Source of the DNA: Nitrobacter winogradskyi Nb-255
GTDB taxonomy: Bacteria; Pseudomonadota; Alphaproteobacteria; Rhizobiales; Xanthobacteraceae
Assembly: GCF_000012725.1 (NCBI RefSeq)
Contig: NC_007406.1
Location: 2,632,001 to 2,696,000, forward strand
Length of the DNA: 64,000 nt
Direction of reading: 5' to 3'
A model generated the notes under the pieces. The model saw only the letters and a list, made by a program, of their open reading frames with translations. It had not been told where the DNA came from and ran no database searches. Shown here piece after piece: positions 7,680 to 19,433 of this stretch. Position numbers and translations under genes: made by a program. The first letter of the stretch is position 1, and every line of letters starts with the position of its first letter.

Positions 7680-8159
7680 ATGGATGATCTCATCGTCGCG
7701 CGGGCGCTACATGTCCTTGCCGTGGTCGTCTGGATCGGCGGCGTCTCGATGGCGACAACCGTGGCCTTACCAGCGCTCCGGCGGGGCGATCTCGGACCGG
7801 ACCGGCTGAAGGCATTCGAGGCGATCGAGCGCCGCTTCATCTGGCAGGCCCGCGCCTCACTCATCATCGTCGGCCTGAGCGGCCTTTACCTGACGTGGCA
7901 GCTCGACCTGTGGGACCGGTTCCGGATGCCCGCCTTCTGGTGGATGGACGCCATGGTGGGGCTTTGGCTGCTGTTCGCCTTCGTGCTGTTCGTCGGCGAG
8001 CCTCTGATCCTGCGTCGCACCTTCCACCGGCTGGCGACCGAGCAGCCAGACATCGCCTTTGCATGGCTGCACCGGGCGCACTGGGTGCTGCTCGGGCTCG
8101 GCCTGGCGACCGTGTTCGCGGCGGTCGCGGGAAGCCATGGCTGGTTGATCTTCTTATAG
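7680..8159 (+). CDS. Four-helix membrane protein, CopD-like
   Basis: 159 residues with four predicted membrane helices (about 5-28, 57-75, 85-110, 130-155). The start has the HVLAVVVWIGG pattern, with a His in the first helix, seen in CopD and DUF2269-like proteins, some of which bind heme or copper. It lies downstream of a repeat and divergent from the Crp/Fnr regulator, whose box lies between them. Function unknown: a heme- or metal-linked inner-membrane role is inferred from the His-containing first helix only. Confidence 0.65.
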   Translation: MDDLIVARALHVLAVVVWIGGVSMATTVALPALRRGDLGPDRLKAFEAIERRFIWQARASLIIVGLSGLYLTWQLDLWDRFRMPAFWWMDAMVGLWLLFAFVLFVGEPLILRRTFHRLATEQPDIAFAWLHRAHWVLLGLGLATVFAAVAGSHGWLIFL

Positions 8160-8187
8160 CGGCACCGTCCGCCATCGTAACGACAGG

Positions 8188-9447
8188 TCATCCGACCGCG
8201 TCGGCGATCTCGCTGATCGCATCAAAGACGCTATCGAGTTCCTGCGGCGTGCTGCAATACGGCGGCATCAGGTAGATCGTGTTGCCGAGCGGCCGGACCA
8301 GCAGCCCGCGGCTCAGGAAATGATCGTAAAGGCGCGGCCCGATTCCGGCGAGATAGCCCGCATCATCCGCGACGACATCGAGCGCGGCGATGGTTCCGAT
8401 CTGACGAACGTTGATAAATCGCCGATCCTCGCGAAAGCGGTCAAGCCCGCTGGTTTGCGCGCGCGCCACGGCGGCGATCCGCTCCATCACCGGCTCGCTT
8501 CGCCAGATTTCCAGGTTCGCGCAGGCGGCCGCGCAGGCGATCGGATTGGCGGTGTAGGAACTGGAATGAAAAAAGGTCTTGCCGCGATCCGTCGAATAGT
8601 GCGCATCGAAGATACCGGCGCGGCACAGCGTGACCGCCAGCGGCAGCGTGCCGCCGGTCAGGCCCTTGGAGTAACAGGCGATATCGGGCGTCACACCGGC
8701 CTGTTCGCAGGCGAAGAGCGTTCCGGTGCGTCCCCACCCCGTCATGACTTCATCGGCGATGAACAGAACGCCGTGAGCCTCGCAGATCCGCTTCATCTCC
8801 GCGAGAACCGGGGCCGGATAGATCAGCATGCCGCCGGCGCCGAGGATCAGGGGCTCGACGATCAGCGCCGCGACGCCGCTGTTCCGGCACGCCATCGTGA
8901 TCGCATCCAGCGTGGCCTGCGCGCGGTCGCTGGAAGGAAAAGGAATCCGCTCCACATCGAACAGCAGCGGATCGTACGGCGCGTTGAAAACGCCCCGTTC
9001 ACCCACCGACATGCCGCCGATGGTGTCGCCGTGATAGGCCCCTTGCAGCGCGAGAATCCGGCTGCGCCGCTCACCCCGGTTCCGCCAGAAGCCGAGCGCC
9101 ATTTTCAGCGCGACTTCCACCGAGGTCGAGCCGCTGTCGGAAAAGAAGACGTAATCGAGCCCCGGCGGCGTCATCGCGACGAGTAGGCGCGCCAGTCTTT
9201 CAGCTGGTTCGTGAGTGAAGCCGGCAAAGATCACCTGATCGAGACGATCGGTCTGATCCTTGATCGCCTGCACGATACGCGGGTGACGATGTCCATGCGT
9301 CACCACCCACCAGGAGGAGATCGCATCGAAAATGCGGCGGCCGTCGGCGGTTTCAAGCCAGGCGCCCTCGCCGCTGGCGATCGGCATCGCCTCCGGCTGC
9401 AACGCGTGCTGGGTGAACGGGTGCCAGACGGGAGACGCCAGCTTCAT
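8188..9447 (-). CDS. bioA: Adenosylmethionine-8-amino-7-oxononanoate aminotransferase
   Basis: 419 residues, class III PLP aminotransferase. It converts 8-amino-7-oxononanoate (KAPA) to 7,8-diaminopelargonate with S-adenosylmethionine as amino donor. Seen: [13 protein letters not shown] near 44-56 (substrate side), [13 protein letters not shown] with the PLP Asp at 232, and the PLP lysine in YSKGLTGG (Lys261). Length is normal. Its ATG overlaps the bioD stop by four bases (ATGA), so it is translationally coupled as the last gene of bioF-bioD-bioA. No bioB or bioC is in the window. Confidence 0.96.
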
Positions 9448-10085
9448 CGGGCGCGCTCCTTGACGAAATCACCGATATCGAAACCGTCGGCAAAAGCCTG
9501 ACGCAACGTGGCGCGGGTCAACGGCGTGACATAGCTCAACCGCCCAAGACGCTTCACCCTGCCCATATCGATGATGATCCCTTCGGTTTCGACGTTTTCT
9601 TCTCCGATGAAGCTGACGCCGAGTATCGCAACGTCGCGCGCGCGCAGCGCCTCGATCGACAACAGGCTGTGATTGATGGTGCCGAGCGCCGTTCGTGCGC
9701 AGAGCACCACCGGCAGACGCCACCTCGCCATCAGATCGAGATAGGTGACGTCGCGCGTCAGCGGCACCAGCAAGCCGCCCGCGCCCTCGATCACCAGCGG
9801 CCGGTCCGTATGCGGCGCCTCCAGCGCCCGGTGATCGATGGTGACGCCGTCAAGCTCGGCGGCGAGATGCGGCGATACCGGCGTCCGCAACCGGTACGCC
9901 TCGGGCCATACGCGCTCGGCCCCGAGGCCCGACAGCCGCATCACGGTTTGTGAGTCGGTTTCCTCGTCCAGTCCCGACTGCACCGGCTTCCAGTAATAAC
10001 CGTCGAGAGCGCCGGCGAGCGCGGCCGAAAACACCGTCTTGCCGACGCCGGTATCGGTGCCGCTGACGACGATCCGCGCGCTCAC
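9444..10085 (-). CDS. bioD: Dethiobiotin synthetase
   Basis: 213 residues. It uses ATP and CO2 to close the ureido ring of diaminopelargonate. The P-loop GTDTGVGKT is at 9-17, the [10 protein letters not shown] segment follows, and the order of motifs and the length are standard. It overlaps bioF upstream and bioA downstream by four bases each. Confidence 0.96.
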
Positions 10086-11218
10086 GCCGCAAACCGCATG
10101 TCTTCCGCCAGCGCCGCGAACAGGTCAGCGACGATGGCCTCATCGACATGGAGCGTCAATGCGATGCGCAATCGCGCCGTGCCTTCGGGAACCGTCGGCG
10201 GACGGATCGCCCGTATATCGAAGCCTCTGCGCTGCAACGAGGCCGCCAGATTCACCGCGGCCTGATCAGCGCCGACGATCACCGGAACGATGTGCGAGCC
10301 GGATGGCTCGATATGGCAGCACCGGCGCAGTTCGCCGCCGGCAGAACGCACCAGGTGGGCCAGGCGCTCGCGCCGCGCGGAACCGGTGCGGGAAAGTTCG
10401 AGCGCGGCGCGCGTCACCGCGGCGGTAAGGGGCGAAGGCGCCGTGGCATAGATGAACGGCCGCGCGCGATTGACCAGAAAATCGCGGATCACCCTCGGCG
10501 CGAGAATGAAGCCGCCTGACGTGCCGAGCGCCTTGCCGCAGGTGTGCAGCGTGATGACGTTATCCCGTCCCTCGAACGGCGCGGCCAGTCCCCGCCCCTG
10601 CGGACCCAGCACGCCGGTCGCGTGAGCCTCGTCGATCACGACCATCGCCTCATGCCGGTCCGCGACGGCGAAGAGGTCTTGGAGGTTCGGGCTGTCACCA
10701 TCCATGCTGTAGAGGCTTTCGATCGACAACCAGGGCCGCCCCATGCCGCCGGCCCCGCGCCACCTCACGATCGCAGCGTCGAACGCATCGGCATCGTTAT
10801 GCCGGGCGCTGACGAATTCAGCGCGACCGCGACGAACGCCGTCATGGACGCTGGCGTGGATCAGCTCATCATGCACGACGAGATCGCCGCGCTGCGGCAG
10901 CGTCGAAAAGATGGCGAAGTTGGCGACGTAGCCACCGCCGAAATAAAGCGCAGATTCAGCGCCGAAGAAGACCGCCGCTTCGCGCTCCAGCGCTTCGTGT
11001 TCGGGATGATTGCCGCGCAGCAGGCGCGATCCGCCGGAGCCGACCGGCACGCCCCGCGCCAGCGCGTCGGCGGCGGCCTGTCGCAACTCCTCAGATTCGG
11101 CCAGACCGAGATAATCGTTCGATGCGAAATCGATCCCTGAGCACCCGCGCAGCGTCCGCAGACGCCCCTTGTCCGCAAGCGCCTGCAGGTCTGTCCTGTA
11201 AGTCCCGTGAATCGTCAT
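10082..11218 (-). CDS. bioF: 8-amino-7-oxononanoate synthase
   Basis: 378 residues, alpha-oxoamine synthase family. It condenses pimeloyl thioester with alanine to KAPA. Seen: [11 protein letters not shown] near 60-70, [11 protein letters not shown] with the PLP Asp near 196, and the PLP lysine in HTCGKALG (Lys229). It starts with ATG at 11218, 40 bases after the stop of the Dabb gene, which may be in the same transcript. Confidence 0.96.
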
Positions 11219-11258
11219 GTGCCGCGCTTATCTCGCCGGCAACAGCAGCGGCGACGCA

Positions 11259-11552
11259 CTACTCCGCCGGAACATCGTAATCAGCCGCAAATCGCATATC
11301 CCGTAGCGGCTGCACCCGCTTCGTCGATGCCTGATAAAGATCGTGCGCCTTGTAGGCCGCGAGTTCCACCTCGCTGTCGAACTCGCCATAGACCACCACG
11401 TCGATATCGTTGCCGAGCTGATCGGTTTTCCGGTTTCGCGCGACCTCCAGCCGGCGCGCGTGCGGAATCGTGGTGAGCGGCGACAGGCCGTCGATGATTT
11501 TGTCGATATCGCCCTTGTCTTTCGCGGTGAATAAAACGATGTGACGAATCAT
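11259..11552 (-). CDS. Dabb (stress-responsive A/B barrel) domain protein
   Basis: 97 residues beginning MIRHIVLFTAKD, the usual start of Dabb proteins, which form small dimeric alpha/beta barrels. The frame is open for 12 more codons, but MIRH is the family start. Its place 40 bases upstream of bioF suggests cotranscription with the biotin genes, though no biotin function is known for this family. It may be a small enzyme or a ligand-binding protein. Confidence 0.8.
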   Translation of the reverse strand: MIRHIVLFTAKDKGDIDKIIDGLSPLTTIPHARRLEVARNRKTDQLGNDIDVVVYGEFDSEVELAAYKAHDLYQASTKRVQPLRDMRFAADYDVPAE

Positions 11553-11590
11553 GGCTGGCCGTGGAACAGAGGGTGATCCCAGCCGCATGA

Positions 11591-11707
11591 CTATCTTGCG
11601 ATCAGGTCCAACGCAACGTTCACGAGGCGAGGCGTGATATCCGCTCCAGGGAGCAGCATTTCACTTGCCGGGACATCCTGTTGAATGTTCCTCGAAATAC
11701 GGTCCAT
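11591..11707 (-). CDS. Candidate 38-residue peptide upstream of the Dabb gene
   Basis: The frame MDRISRNIQQDV ... LVNVALDLIAR starts at ATG 11707 with AAAGGAAG about seven bases upstream, better than average for this window. It ends 38 bases before the Dabb start. The sequence is amphipathic without a signal peptide. It may be a real small protein, a leader peptide of the bio operon, or a gene remnant. No homologue is recognised. Confidence 0.4.
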   Translation of the reverse strand: MDRISRNIQQDVPASEMLLPGADITPRLVNVALDLIAR

Positions 11708-11782
11708 ATGTGCTTCCTTTGACGTCCGCCGCGGACGCACCCGATTCTGGCGCACGAGCATGTTCAACGATGGCCGCCTGCG

Positions 11783-12760
11783 ATGAGTGATCCGCTCACC
11801 AAATCCACGGCGTCCGTGCATTCGCTCTCTCCCGCGTCTCCGCAGGCGATCGCGGCGGACCTCATCGCTCTGCTGGTGGCGGTGACCGCCGGCGATCCCA
11901 GGGTTCTGACGATCCAGGACCAGAATGCGCTGCCGTCGGGTCCGTTCGAACTGGCTCATCGTTCGCTGCAATCGGGATTGCGCGCCTGGGTCGAACGCCA
12001 GACCGGGCTGCCGCTGGGCTATGTCGAGCAGCTTTACACCTTCGCGGACCGGGATCGCACCGGCGCCGCCGACCAGCGCATCATCTCCATCAGCTATCTC
12101 GGCCTCACCCGCGAGCAGGCCCAGTCCAGCCAATACGAGGCGAGCTGGCGGAGCTGGTATGATTATTTTCCCTGGGAGGACCATCGCCTCGGCATCCCGA
12201 CGATGGAGAAAACGCTGCGGTCCGGCCTTGCAGCGTGGATCGCGGCAGCGCCGGACCGGGCGACGCGAAGCCATCGCCGGCAGCGAGCGGCGAGGCTGTT
12301 CGGACTGGAGGACCACCTCTGGAACGAGGAACTCGTCCTGCAACGATACGAACTCCTGTACGAGGCGCGGCTGATCCCGGAAGCCTTGCGAAGCGAGGGT
12401 CCGTCCGCAGGCGTGGCGGCGTTTGTGCCGGGCGATCCCATGATTCTCGACCATCGCCGGATTCTGGCGACCGGCATCGCCAGGCTTCGCGCCAAGATCA
12501 AATACCGTCCCGTGGTATTCGAATTGATGCCCGACACGTTCACATTGCTGCAATTGCAACGGTGCGTTGAGGCGCTGGCGGGAAAACTTGTGCATAAGCC
12601 GAATTTTCGTCGTTTGATCGAGCAGCAGGAACTGGTGGAGGATACCGGCGAGACCAGCCAGGAAACCGGGGGACGGCCAGCGAAACTTTTCCGCTTCCGC
12701 CGCGCTGTGCTGGCGGAGCGCGCGATCGCCGGGACCAAATTACCCGTCTCGGGGGCTTGA
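11783..12760 (+). CDS. nadQ: NadQ-like regulator of NAD synthesis (Nudix-related)
   Basis: 325 residues. An N-terminal Nudix-like domain without a clear catalytic Nudix box ([23 protein letters not shown]) is followed by a winged-helix-like C-terminal part (about 230-315, with [19 protein letters not shown]). This is the architecture of the COG4111/NrtR-related group. I recall that one member, NadQ, is the alphaproteobacterial repressor of nadABC. The position supports this: it ends at 12760, seven bases before a palindrome that lies in front of nadA. Effector binding (an NAD-related metabolite) is inferred. Confidence 0.75.
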   Translation: MSDPLTKSTASVHSLSPASPQAIAADLIALLVAVTAGDPRVLTIQDQNALPSGPFELAHRSLQSGLRAWVERQTGLPLGYVEQLYTFADRDRTGAADQRIISISYLGLTREQAQSSQYEASWRSWYDYFPWEDHRLGIPTMEKTLRSGLAAWIAAAPDRATRSHRRQRAARLFGLEDHLWNEELVLQRYELLYEARLIPEALRSEGPSAGVAAFVPGDPMILDHRRILATGIARLRAKIKYRPVVFELMPDTFTLLQLQRCVEALAGKLVHKPNFRRLIEQQELVEDTGETSQETGGRPAKLFRFRRAVLAERAIAGTKLPVSGA

Positions 12761-12788
12761 CAACCCTTATACTCAATATCAGTATAAT
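12757..12788 (+). promoter_or_regulatory. nadA promoter with overlapping operator palindrome
   Basis: TTATACT (12767-12773) and AGTATAA (12781-12787) form a perfect inverted repeat with a 7-bp spacer. TTGACA (12757-12762) and TATAAT (12783-12788) look like -35 and -10 hexamers, though 20 bases apart is long. Binding at the palindrome would cover the -10. The site lies 25 bases before nadA and next to the NadQ-like gene, so it is the likely operator of that regulator. Confidence 0.65.
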
Positions 12789-12812
12789 GGGTGTCCGATT
12801 GGGAGTATCGTC

Positions 12813-13796
12813 ATGCCGTCCGTCCTCGAACTGCGACCATCGGCCCGAATCTATCCCAAGGTGCGGCACGCGATCCCCCGGATCGAATGGCCTGCTTTCG
12901 CCGATGACGTCGATGCGATCATCGAACTGAAGAAGCGCCGCAACGCGGTGGTTCTTGCGCACAATTATCAGACGCCGGAAATTTTCCACGGCGTGGCCGA
13001 TATCGTCGGCGACAGCCTCGCGCTGGCCCGCAAGGCGACCGAGGTGGAAGCCGACGTGATCGTGCTCGCCGGCGTGCACTTCATGGCCGAAACAGCCAAG
13101 CTGCTGAATCCCTCAAAGACGGTGCTGATTCCCGACACCGGCGCCGGCTGCTCGCTCGCCGACTCGATCACGCCCGAAGACGTGCGGCTTTTACGGAAAA
13201 CTTATCCCGGCGTTCCCATCGTCACCTACGTCAACACCTCGGCCGCGGTGAAGGCGGAGTCGGACATCTGCTGCACGTCGGGCAACGCCAAAGCCGTCGT
13301 CGAGTCGCTCGGCGTCGAACGCGTCATCATGCTGCCCGACGAATATCTGGCGAAGAACATCGCGGCCGAAACGCACGTCAAGGTCATCGCCTGGGCCGGA
13401 CATTGCGAAGTGCATGAGCGCTTCAGCGCCGACGAGGTGCGGCAGCTGCGCGACAATCATCCCGGCGTCGTTGTTCTCGCGCATCCGGAGTGCCCGCCGG
13501 AGGTTGTGGCGGAAGCTGATTTCTCCGGATCGACAGCCGCCATGGCGTCCTATGTCGCCACCCGACAGCCGCCCCGGGTCGTGCTCCTGACGGAGTGCTC
13601 GATGAGCGACAATGTCGCCGCCGATCATCCTGGCCTCGAGTTCATCCGCCCCTGCAATCTGTGCCCCCACATGAAGAGGATCACGCTCGGCAACATCCGC
13701 CATGCGCTGGAGACGATGCGGCACGAGGTCACGATCGATCCAAGCATCGCTGAGCGCGCGCGCCTCGCCGTCGAACGGATGTTGTCCGTCGGATGA
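12813..13796 (+). CDS. nadA: Quinolinate synthase
   Basis: 327 residues. It condenses iminoaspartate with dihydroxyacetone phosphate to quinolinate, using a [4Fe-4S] cluster. The cluster cysteines fit Cys113 (GAGCSLADS), Cys198 (WAGHCEVHE) and Cys284 of the RPCNLCPHM motif. The substrate motif HNYQTPEI (50-57) and TGNA-like [10 protein letters not shown] are present. First gene of nadABC, with nadB starting inside its stop codon. Confidence 0.96.
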   Translation: MPSVLELRPSARIYPKVRHAIPRIEWPAFADDVDAIIELKKRRNAVVLAHNYQTPEIFHGVADIVGDSLALARKATEVEADVIVLAGVHFMAETAKLLNPSKTVLIPDTGAGCSLADSITPEDVRLLRKTYPGVPIVTYVNTSAAVKAESDICCTSGNAKAVVESLGVERVIMLPDEYLAKNIAAETHVKVIAWAGHCEVHERFSADEVRQLRDNHPGVVVLAHPECPPEVVAEADFSGSTAAMASYVATRQPPRVVLLTECSMSDNVAADHPGLEFIRPCNLCPHMKRITLGNIRHALETMRHEVTIDPSIAERARLAVERMLSVG

Positions 13797-15322
13797 CGGC
13801 GCCGCATGACACCAACGGCGCCGCCGTCGTGATCGGCGGCGGCCTTGCCGGCCTGATGACGGCGCTCGCGCTGGCGCCGCGACCGGTATTGCTTTTGAGC
13901 AGCGCGCCGCTGGGCCTCGAGACATCGAGCATTCTCGCGCAAGGCGGCATTGCCGCGAGCATCGGACCCGACGACAACGCGTCGCTGCATCTGGCCGACA
14001 CCGTCGCCGCCGGTGACGGGCTTTGCGATCAGCGCCTCGCCGCCGCGATCCTCGCCGCCGCGCCGGATGCGATCGAACGGCTGTTGCAGCTCGGCGTTGC
14101 CTTCGATCGCGACGCCGACGGCAATCTCGCGCTCGGCCTTGAGGCAGCGCATTCACGCCGCCGGATCGTCCATGCCGGAGGCGACGCCAGCGGCCGGGAC
14201 ATCATTCGCACCCTGGTGCGCAAGGTCTATGAGACGCCTTCGATCACCGTATGCGAGGCGACCTGCGCGCAGCGGTTGATCGTCGAGGACAATGCGGTGA
14301 GAGGGGTCGTCTGCCAGACCAAGCGTGATTCCGTCAGCTTCGTCACCGATCATATCGTGATCGCGACCGGAGGCATCGGCGGATTGTTTCTGCACGGAAC
14401 CAATCCGGCGGGATCGTGCGGCCAGGGACTCGCGCTCGCGGCGCGCGCCGGCGCCATCATGGCCGATCTCGAATTCATCCAGTTTCATCCGACCGCGCTC
14501 GACATCGGCTCCTTCCCGCTGAAACTGATCAGCGAAGCGGTGCGCGGCGAAGGCGCGACTCTCATCGACGAAAACGGCGATCGCTTCATGGCGGACACGC
14601 CCGGCGCCGAGCTTGCGCCGCGCGATGTCGTCGCTCGCGCGGTCTGGCGGCACATGGCCGCGGGCCATCGCGTGTTCTTGAATGCGAGGCACATGCCCGG
14701 CGTGGACTTCGCCAGACGCTTCCCGGCGATCACCTCATTTTGCCGTGACGCGGGGATCGATCCCCTGACACAGCCGATCCCGGTTCGCCCCGCCGCGCAT
14801 TATCACATGGGTGGCGTTTCCGTCGACAACCGCGGAAGAACGTCCATCGACGGTCTCTGGGCCTGCGGCGAGGCCGCCTGCACCGGCCTTCATGGCGCCA
14901 ACCGGCTCGCGAGCAACTCGCTTCTGGAGGCGGTGGTGTGCGCCGGCCTGGTCGCCCGGGATATCGCCGGCACGACGCCCGCGAAACGACGTCTGCCGCG
15001 AGCAACGGATGCAGGCGCCGGCTGCGATCCGGCATTGATCCGGCCGATCATGTCCCGCGCCGTCGGCGTCTTGCGGGACGGCGAAGGACTGCGCGTTGCC
15101 GCGCGCGCGCTCCTGCCGCTCGCGGCATCCCAGCAGACCGCAAGCGATCCGGCCATCGTCGCCCTGATGATCGTGATCGCCGCGCTTCGCCGGGAAGAAA
15201 GCCGGGGCGCGCACGCACGCACCGATTATCCGGAGCCAGCCATCAGCGCGGCCCGGACGACACTCCGCCTCCGCGACGCATTCGATGCCGCGCAAGACTG
15301 CATTCCCGATTTGGTTGGTTAG
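13793..15322 (+). CDS. nadB: L-aspartate oxidase
   Basis: 509 residues. An FAD enzyme that oxidises L-aspartate to iminoaspartate for NadA. It has a dinucleotide-binding GGGLAGL near 15-21, [11 protein letters not shown] near 45-55 and the HYHMGGV active-site segment near 335. Its length is close to the usual 510-540. The ATG overlaps the nadA stop by four bases, which indicates coupling. It resembles succinate dehydrogenase flavoproteins, but the neighbours settle the assignment. Confidence 0.95.
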   Translation: MTAPHDTNGAAVVIGGGLAGLMTALALAPRPVLLLSSAPLGLETSSILAQGGIAASIGPDDNASLHLADTVAAGDGLCDQRLAAAILAAAPDAIERLLQLGVAFDRDADGNLALGLEAAHSRRRIVHAGGDASGRDIIRTLVRKVYETPSITVCEATCAQRLIVEDNAVRGVVCQTKRDSVSFVTDHIVIATGGIGGLFLHGTNPAGSCGQGLALAARAGAIMADLEFIQFHPTALDIGSFPLKLISEAVRGEGATLIDENGDRFMADTPGAELAPRDVVARAVWRHMAAGHRVFLNARHMPGVDFARRFPAITSFCRDAGIDPLTQPIPVRPAAHYHMGGVSVDNRGRTSIDGLWACGEAACTGLHGANRLASNSLLEAVVCAGLVARDIAGTTPAKRRLPRATDAGAGCDPALIRPIMSRAVGVLRDGEGLRVAARALLPLAASQQTASDPAIVALMIVIAALRREESRGAHARTDYPEPAISAARTTLRLRDAFDAAQDCIPDLVG

Positions 15323-15340
15323 CTCGTAAGCCGGAACACA

Positions 15341-16204
15341 ATGCCGCTCCCTGCCCTACCGCGCATCATGATCGAACCGCTGGTTCGCGCCGCCCTTCTT
15401 GAAGATCTCGGCCGCGCGGGCGATCTCACGACCGACGCGATCGTGCCGGTCGGTCATCGGACCACGGCCGTCATTGCCGCTCGCCAGCAAGGCACCGTCG
15501 CCGGGCTCGACCTGGCCCGGCTCGCATTCGAGCTCATCGACCCGGCGATCGAAATGCATGCCGGGCACGACGACGGCGCGATTGTCGCGCCGGGCGACGT
15601 GATCGCGACCTTGTCGGGTCCGGCGCGGGGGATCTTAACGGCCGAGCGGGTCGCGTTGAACTTCCTGTGCCACCTGAGCGGGATCGCCACGGCGACGGCG
15701 TCCGTGGTCGCGGCGGTTCAGGACTACAAAGCGAAGATCGTGTGCACACGCAAGACGACGCCCGGCCTGCGCGCGATCGAAAAATACGCGGTTCGCGCCG
15801 GCGGCGGCGGCAACCACCGGTTCGGTCTCGACGATGCCGTTCTCATCAAGGACAACCATATTGTCATCGCCGGCGGCGTCACCGAGGCGCTGAAGCGCGC
15901 GAAGGACCGCGTCGGCCATCTGGTCAAGATCGAACTGGAGGTGGATACCCTCCATCAACTGCGCGAAGCGCTCGAACAGGGCGTCGATGCCGTGCTTCTC
16001 GATAACATGAGTCCGGACACGCTTCGCGAAGCCGTCGCGATGGTCGCGGGCCGGGCGGTGACCGAAGCATCCGGCCGCATCACGCCGGCGACAGCGCCAG
16101 CGATCGCCTCGAGCGGAGTCGATCTCATGTCGATCGGCTGGCTCACGCACAGCGTCGGCATTTTGGACCTCGGCCTTGATTTCGAAGACGAGGTGCGCGC
16201 GTGA
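15341..16204 (+). CDS. nadC: Nicotinate-nucleotide pyrophosphorylase (carboxylating)
   Basis: 287 residues. It converts quinolinate and PRPP to nicotinate mononucleotide with loss of CO2, the last step of the NadABC branch. Seen: RKTTPGLRAIEKYAV and GGGGNHRFGLDD near 140-165, LIKDNH near 170, and the ending SIGWLTHSVGILDLGLDF with the usual conserved Gly and His. It begins 18 bases after nadB in the same operon. Confidence 0.96.
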   Translation: MPLPALPRIMIEPLVRAALLEDLGRAGDLTTDAIVPVGHRTTAVIAARQQGTVAGLDLARLAFELIDPAIEMHAGHDDGAIVAPGDVIATLSGPARGILTAERVALNFLCHLSGIATATASVVAAVQDYKAKIVCTRKTTPGLRAIEKYAVRAGGGGNHRFGLDDAVLIKDNHIVIAGGVTEALKRAKDRVGHLVKIELEVDTLHQLREALEQGVDAVLLDNMSPDTLREAVAMVAGRAVTEASGRITPATAPAIASSGVDLMSIGWLTHSVGILDLGLDFEDEVRA

Positions 16205-16261
16205 TCCGGCGCTATAATCTGATTCAACTGCATTAAAACAGACTCGTCGCTTATCCTTATT

Positions 16262-16312
16262 TGAGCATGATCTTTTCCGAAGATCGGTTTCCACGTTTCG
16301 GGATCATGCTCG
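16262..16312. repeat. Dispersed palindromic repeat, family B
   Basis: GAGCATGATC and GATCATGCTC arms enclose TTTTCCGAAGATCGGTTTCC and ACGTTTCGG. A near-identical type lies at 57025-57074, and part of it is fused into the repeat at 46066-46162. It is located shortly after nadC. Confidence 0.8.
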
Positions 16313-16422
16313 AGTTACGGACGTTGACGTCCGTGGATGACAAGGCGGCTTCCGCGAGCCGTCGGCCCTTCAATGAAACCGGACAGGTCGCCGGAGACGC
16401 AACTTCTCGCTCGCGTCCCGTT

Positions 16423-16683
16423 TTAGTTCGAAGGCGGCCGCTTCCTGAAAGGGTCGGCTGCTTCATCGTGCCCGTTGCGACTGCTCAGGAACATCAGAAA
16501 CATCAATCCGCATCCGATGACGAACGAAAAGAACGTGCCGAGCCCAAGCGCGATCCAGCCGTGTTTTCCTATCTCGACACCGGCCGTCTGATTCAAGATC
16601 GCGATCATCCACACGCCGGTGGCTATCAATATGCCCGTCAGCGCAACCAGAACGATAATTCTGCCTTTGCTCATGTCTTCCAT
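16423..16683 (-). CDS. Small two-helix membrane protein
   Basis: 86 residues with two membrane helices (about 7-29 and 42-66) and a short charged C-terminal tail rich in Arg and Pro. Start MEDMSKGRIIVLVALTG; the second Met could also serve. No named family recognised. The size and topology match conserved hypothetical inner-membrane proteins of the group. Confidence 0.55.
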   Translation of the reverse strand: MEDMSKGRIIVLVALTGILIATGVWMIAILNQTAGVEIGKHGWIALGLGTFFSFVIGCGLMFLMFLSSRNGHDEAADPFRKRPPSN

Positions 16684-17251
16684 CGGGATGCCTTTCCTTG
16701 GTTAAGTCTGGCCGCTTGATCTAACTCCGCCGAAGTCTGGTTAGATCCTGCGTTTGCTGGCCAGCATGTGTCCATCTCGTTATCGCTGGTTTTCGCGTAT
16801 TCTGCGCAAATCCGATGCAAGCCACGAGAGAGATTTACCTGCGCGTCGTTTTATCAGATCCGGGGCTGGAACGCTCCCTCAATTGATGCATTCCTGATAT
16901 ATCTTTACACCTATCCGCGAAAAAGGGAACCCTGTCGCAACCCAATTGCCGCAAAAGTTACCTTTGCCGCTTGGGCGACTTTCGATCAGCGTTTACCCGC
17001 GCAAGCCGCAGATCGATGCATCAATTCAATGCGACTGACGGCTTGAGTTCCCGGTCCTTCCAGAAGGAAGCGCAAGGATGAAACGAAGACCTTGGCTGGC
17101 TACTTGAGGCAATCACTTACGATCGTTGTCTGCCGCATGAAGCTTCCGGTTCCATTTATCAGGCTGAGAATCCTCGCCTCCTTTTGAAACGCACCGAGGA
17201 ACATTCGGTGTGGCTATCGCTTTTATTTCCCACCTAGCGAAGGAGAAGCTG
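16684..17251. other. 568-bp intergenic region
   Basis: No gene seen, and it is AT-richer than its surroundings. At 16868-16892 GGAAC-N16-CATT resembles an EcfG promoter with one mismatch, but the nearest downstream gene starts 360 bases away. A -35-like GGAAC also lies at about 17201, 45 bases before the PRC-barrel gene, without a good -10. Confidence 0.4.
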
Positions 17252-17665
17252 ATGGCTATGGAAGGAAACTCTGAAAGCCTGATCGGCAGCGATAAGGAGT
17301 CCGGGAAGGCTGTCTATGGCGCCGAAGACAAGAAGATCGGCTCGATCGAACGCGTTATGATTGACAAATCCAGCGGGGAACCTGCCTACGCTGTATTGAG
17401 CGTCGGGGGATTTCTCGGTGTGGGCGACGAACATTATCCGGTGCCATGGAGGCTGCTCAGATACGACTCCGAACTCGACGGCTATCGCAGCGACATCAGT
17501 GGGAATCGGCTGAAAGGCTATCCGAAGAGTGTGTTCGGAAGTTCCGGCTCTGAACTCTTCGATTGGACCGCGCGCCGTGCAGAGCTTGATTCCTATTACG
17601 ACAACATCGACACCGTAACGACGAAGGAAGGCGCAGAGTCTCCCTTGACGCGAAACTCCGGGTAA
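17252..17665 (+). CDS. PRC-barrel domain protein
   Basis: 137 residues. The PRC barrel covers about 12-75 (GKAVYGAEDKKIGSIERVMID, then AYAVLSVGGFLGVGDEHYPVPW split between strands). PRC barrels occur in RNA-processing and photosystem proteins and in many small stress-linked proteins. ATG 17252 is chosen because AAGGAG lies about six bases in front of it. A start at 17210 lacks one. It shares FLGVG with the secreted PRC protein at 53944-54453. It is followed by a good terminator. Function unknown. Confidence 0.75.
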   Translation: MAMEGNSESLIGSDKESGKAVYGAEDKKIGSIERVMIDKSSGEPAYAVLSVGGFLGVGDEHYPVPWRLLRYDSELDGYRSDISGNRLKGYPKSVFGSSGSELFDWTARRAELDSYYDNIDTVTTKEGAESPLTRNSG

Positions 17666-17819
17666 GCGGAAATGGTTATCCACGTGCAGGTCGGAGCAGT
17701 TCCGACCTGCACTCCATTGACTAACCCGCGGATGAGAAGTCGAACCGGCCTGCCCCGATATTCGTCATGAGTCAAACTTCGGCGGACGGGTAAATTGCCT
17801 CTATCCCTCGTCCGCCCTT

Positions 17820-17859
17820 AGCCCGCCGGTGTACCCCCCTTCGCCGGCGGGCTTTTTTT
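17820..17859 (+). terminator. Rho-independent terminator
   Basis: A 10-bp stem AGCCCGCCGG/CCGGCGGGCT with a 14-base loop is followed by seven T (17853-17859). It lies 155 bases after the PRC-barrel gene and is the strongest intrinsic terminator of this stretch. Confidence 0.85.
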
Positions 17860-18049
17860 AGCTCCCCGCAAAAATACCCGAACGCCCTCCCTCACCCCAT
17901 ACATTCCGTTCATCATTTCAAAACCATCGCCGAGAGTGTTCTCCCCCCGGTGAGCTTCCATTAATCGCTACCGTCGCACGTTGCTGGGTAAAGACGGAAA
18001 GTCACAAGAAAACACCGGGAAGGCGGGGCGGCGTGCTCCGGGATTTGCC

Positions 18050-19270
<1,221 letters not shown>

Positions 19271-19433
19271 CGCATCCTCGATGGACTGGAGCGAAGCTAG
19301 TCTAAGAAAAAAGGGACGCGAATTGTATCGCGATCCGCTTCAAATCCTGGGCTGCTCACGATCATGGTGCTGGATCAAATTCGATTCAGAGCCATCGTGA
19401 GCTGGTGCTCCTCTCATGAAGCCTTTTAAGCCT

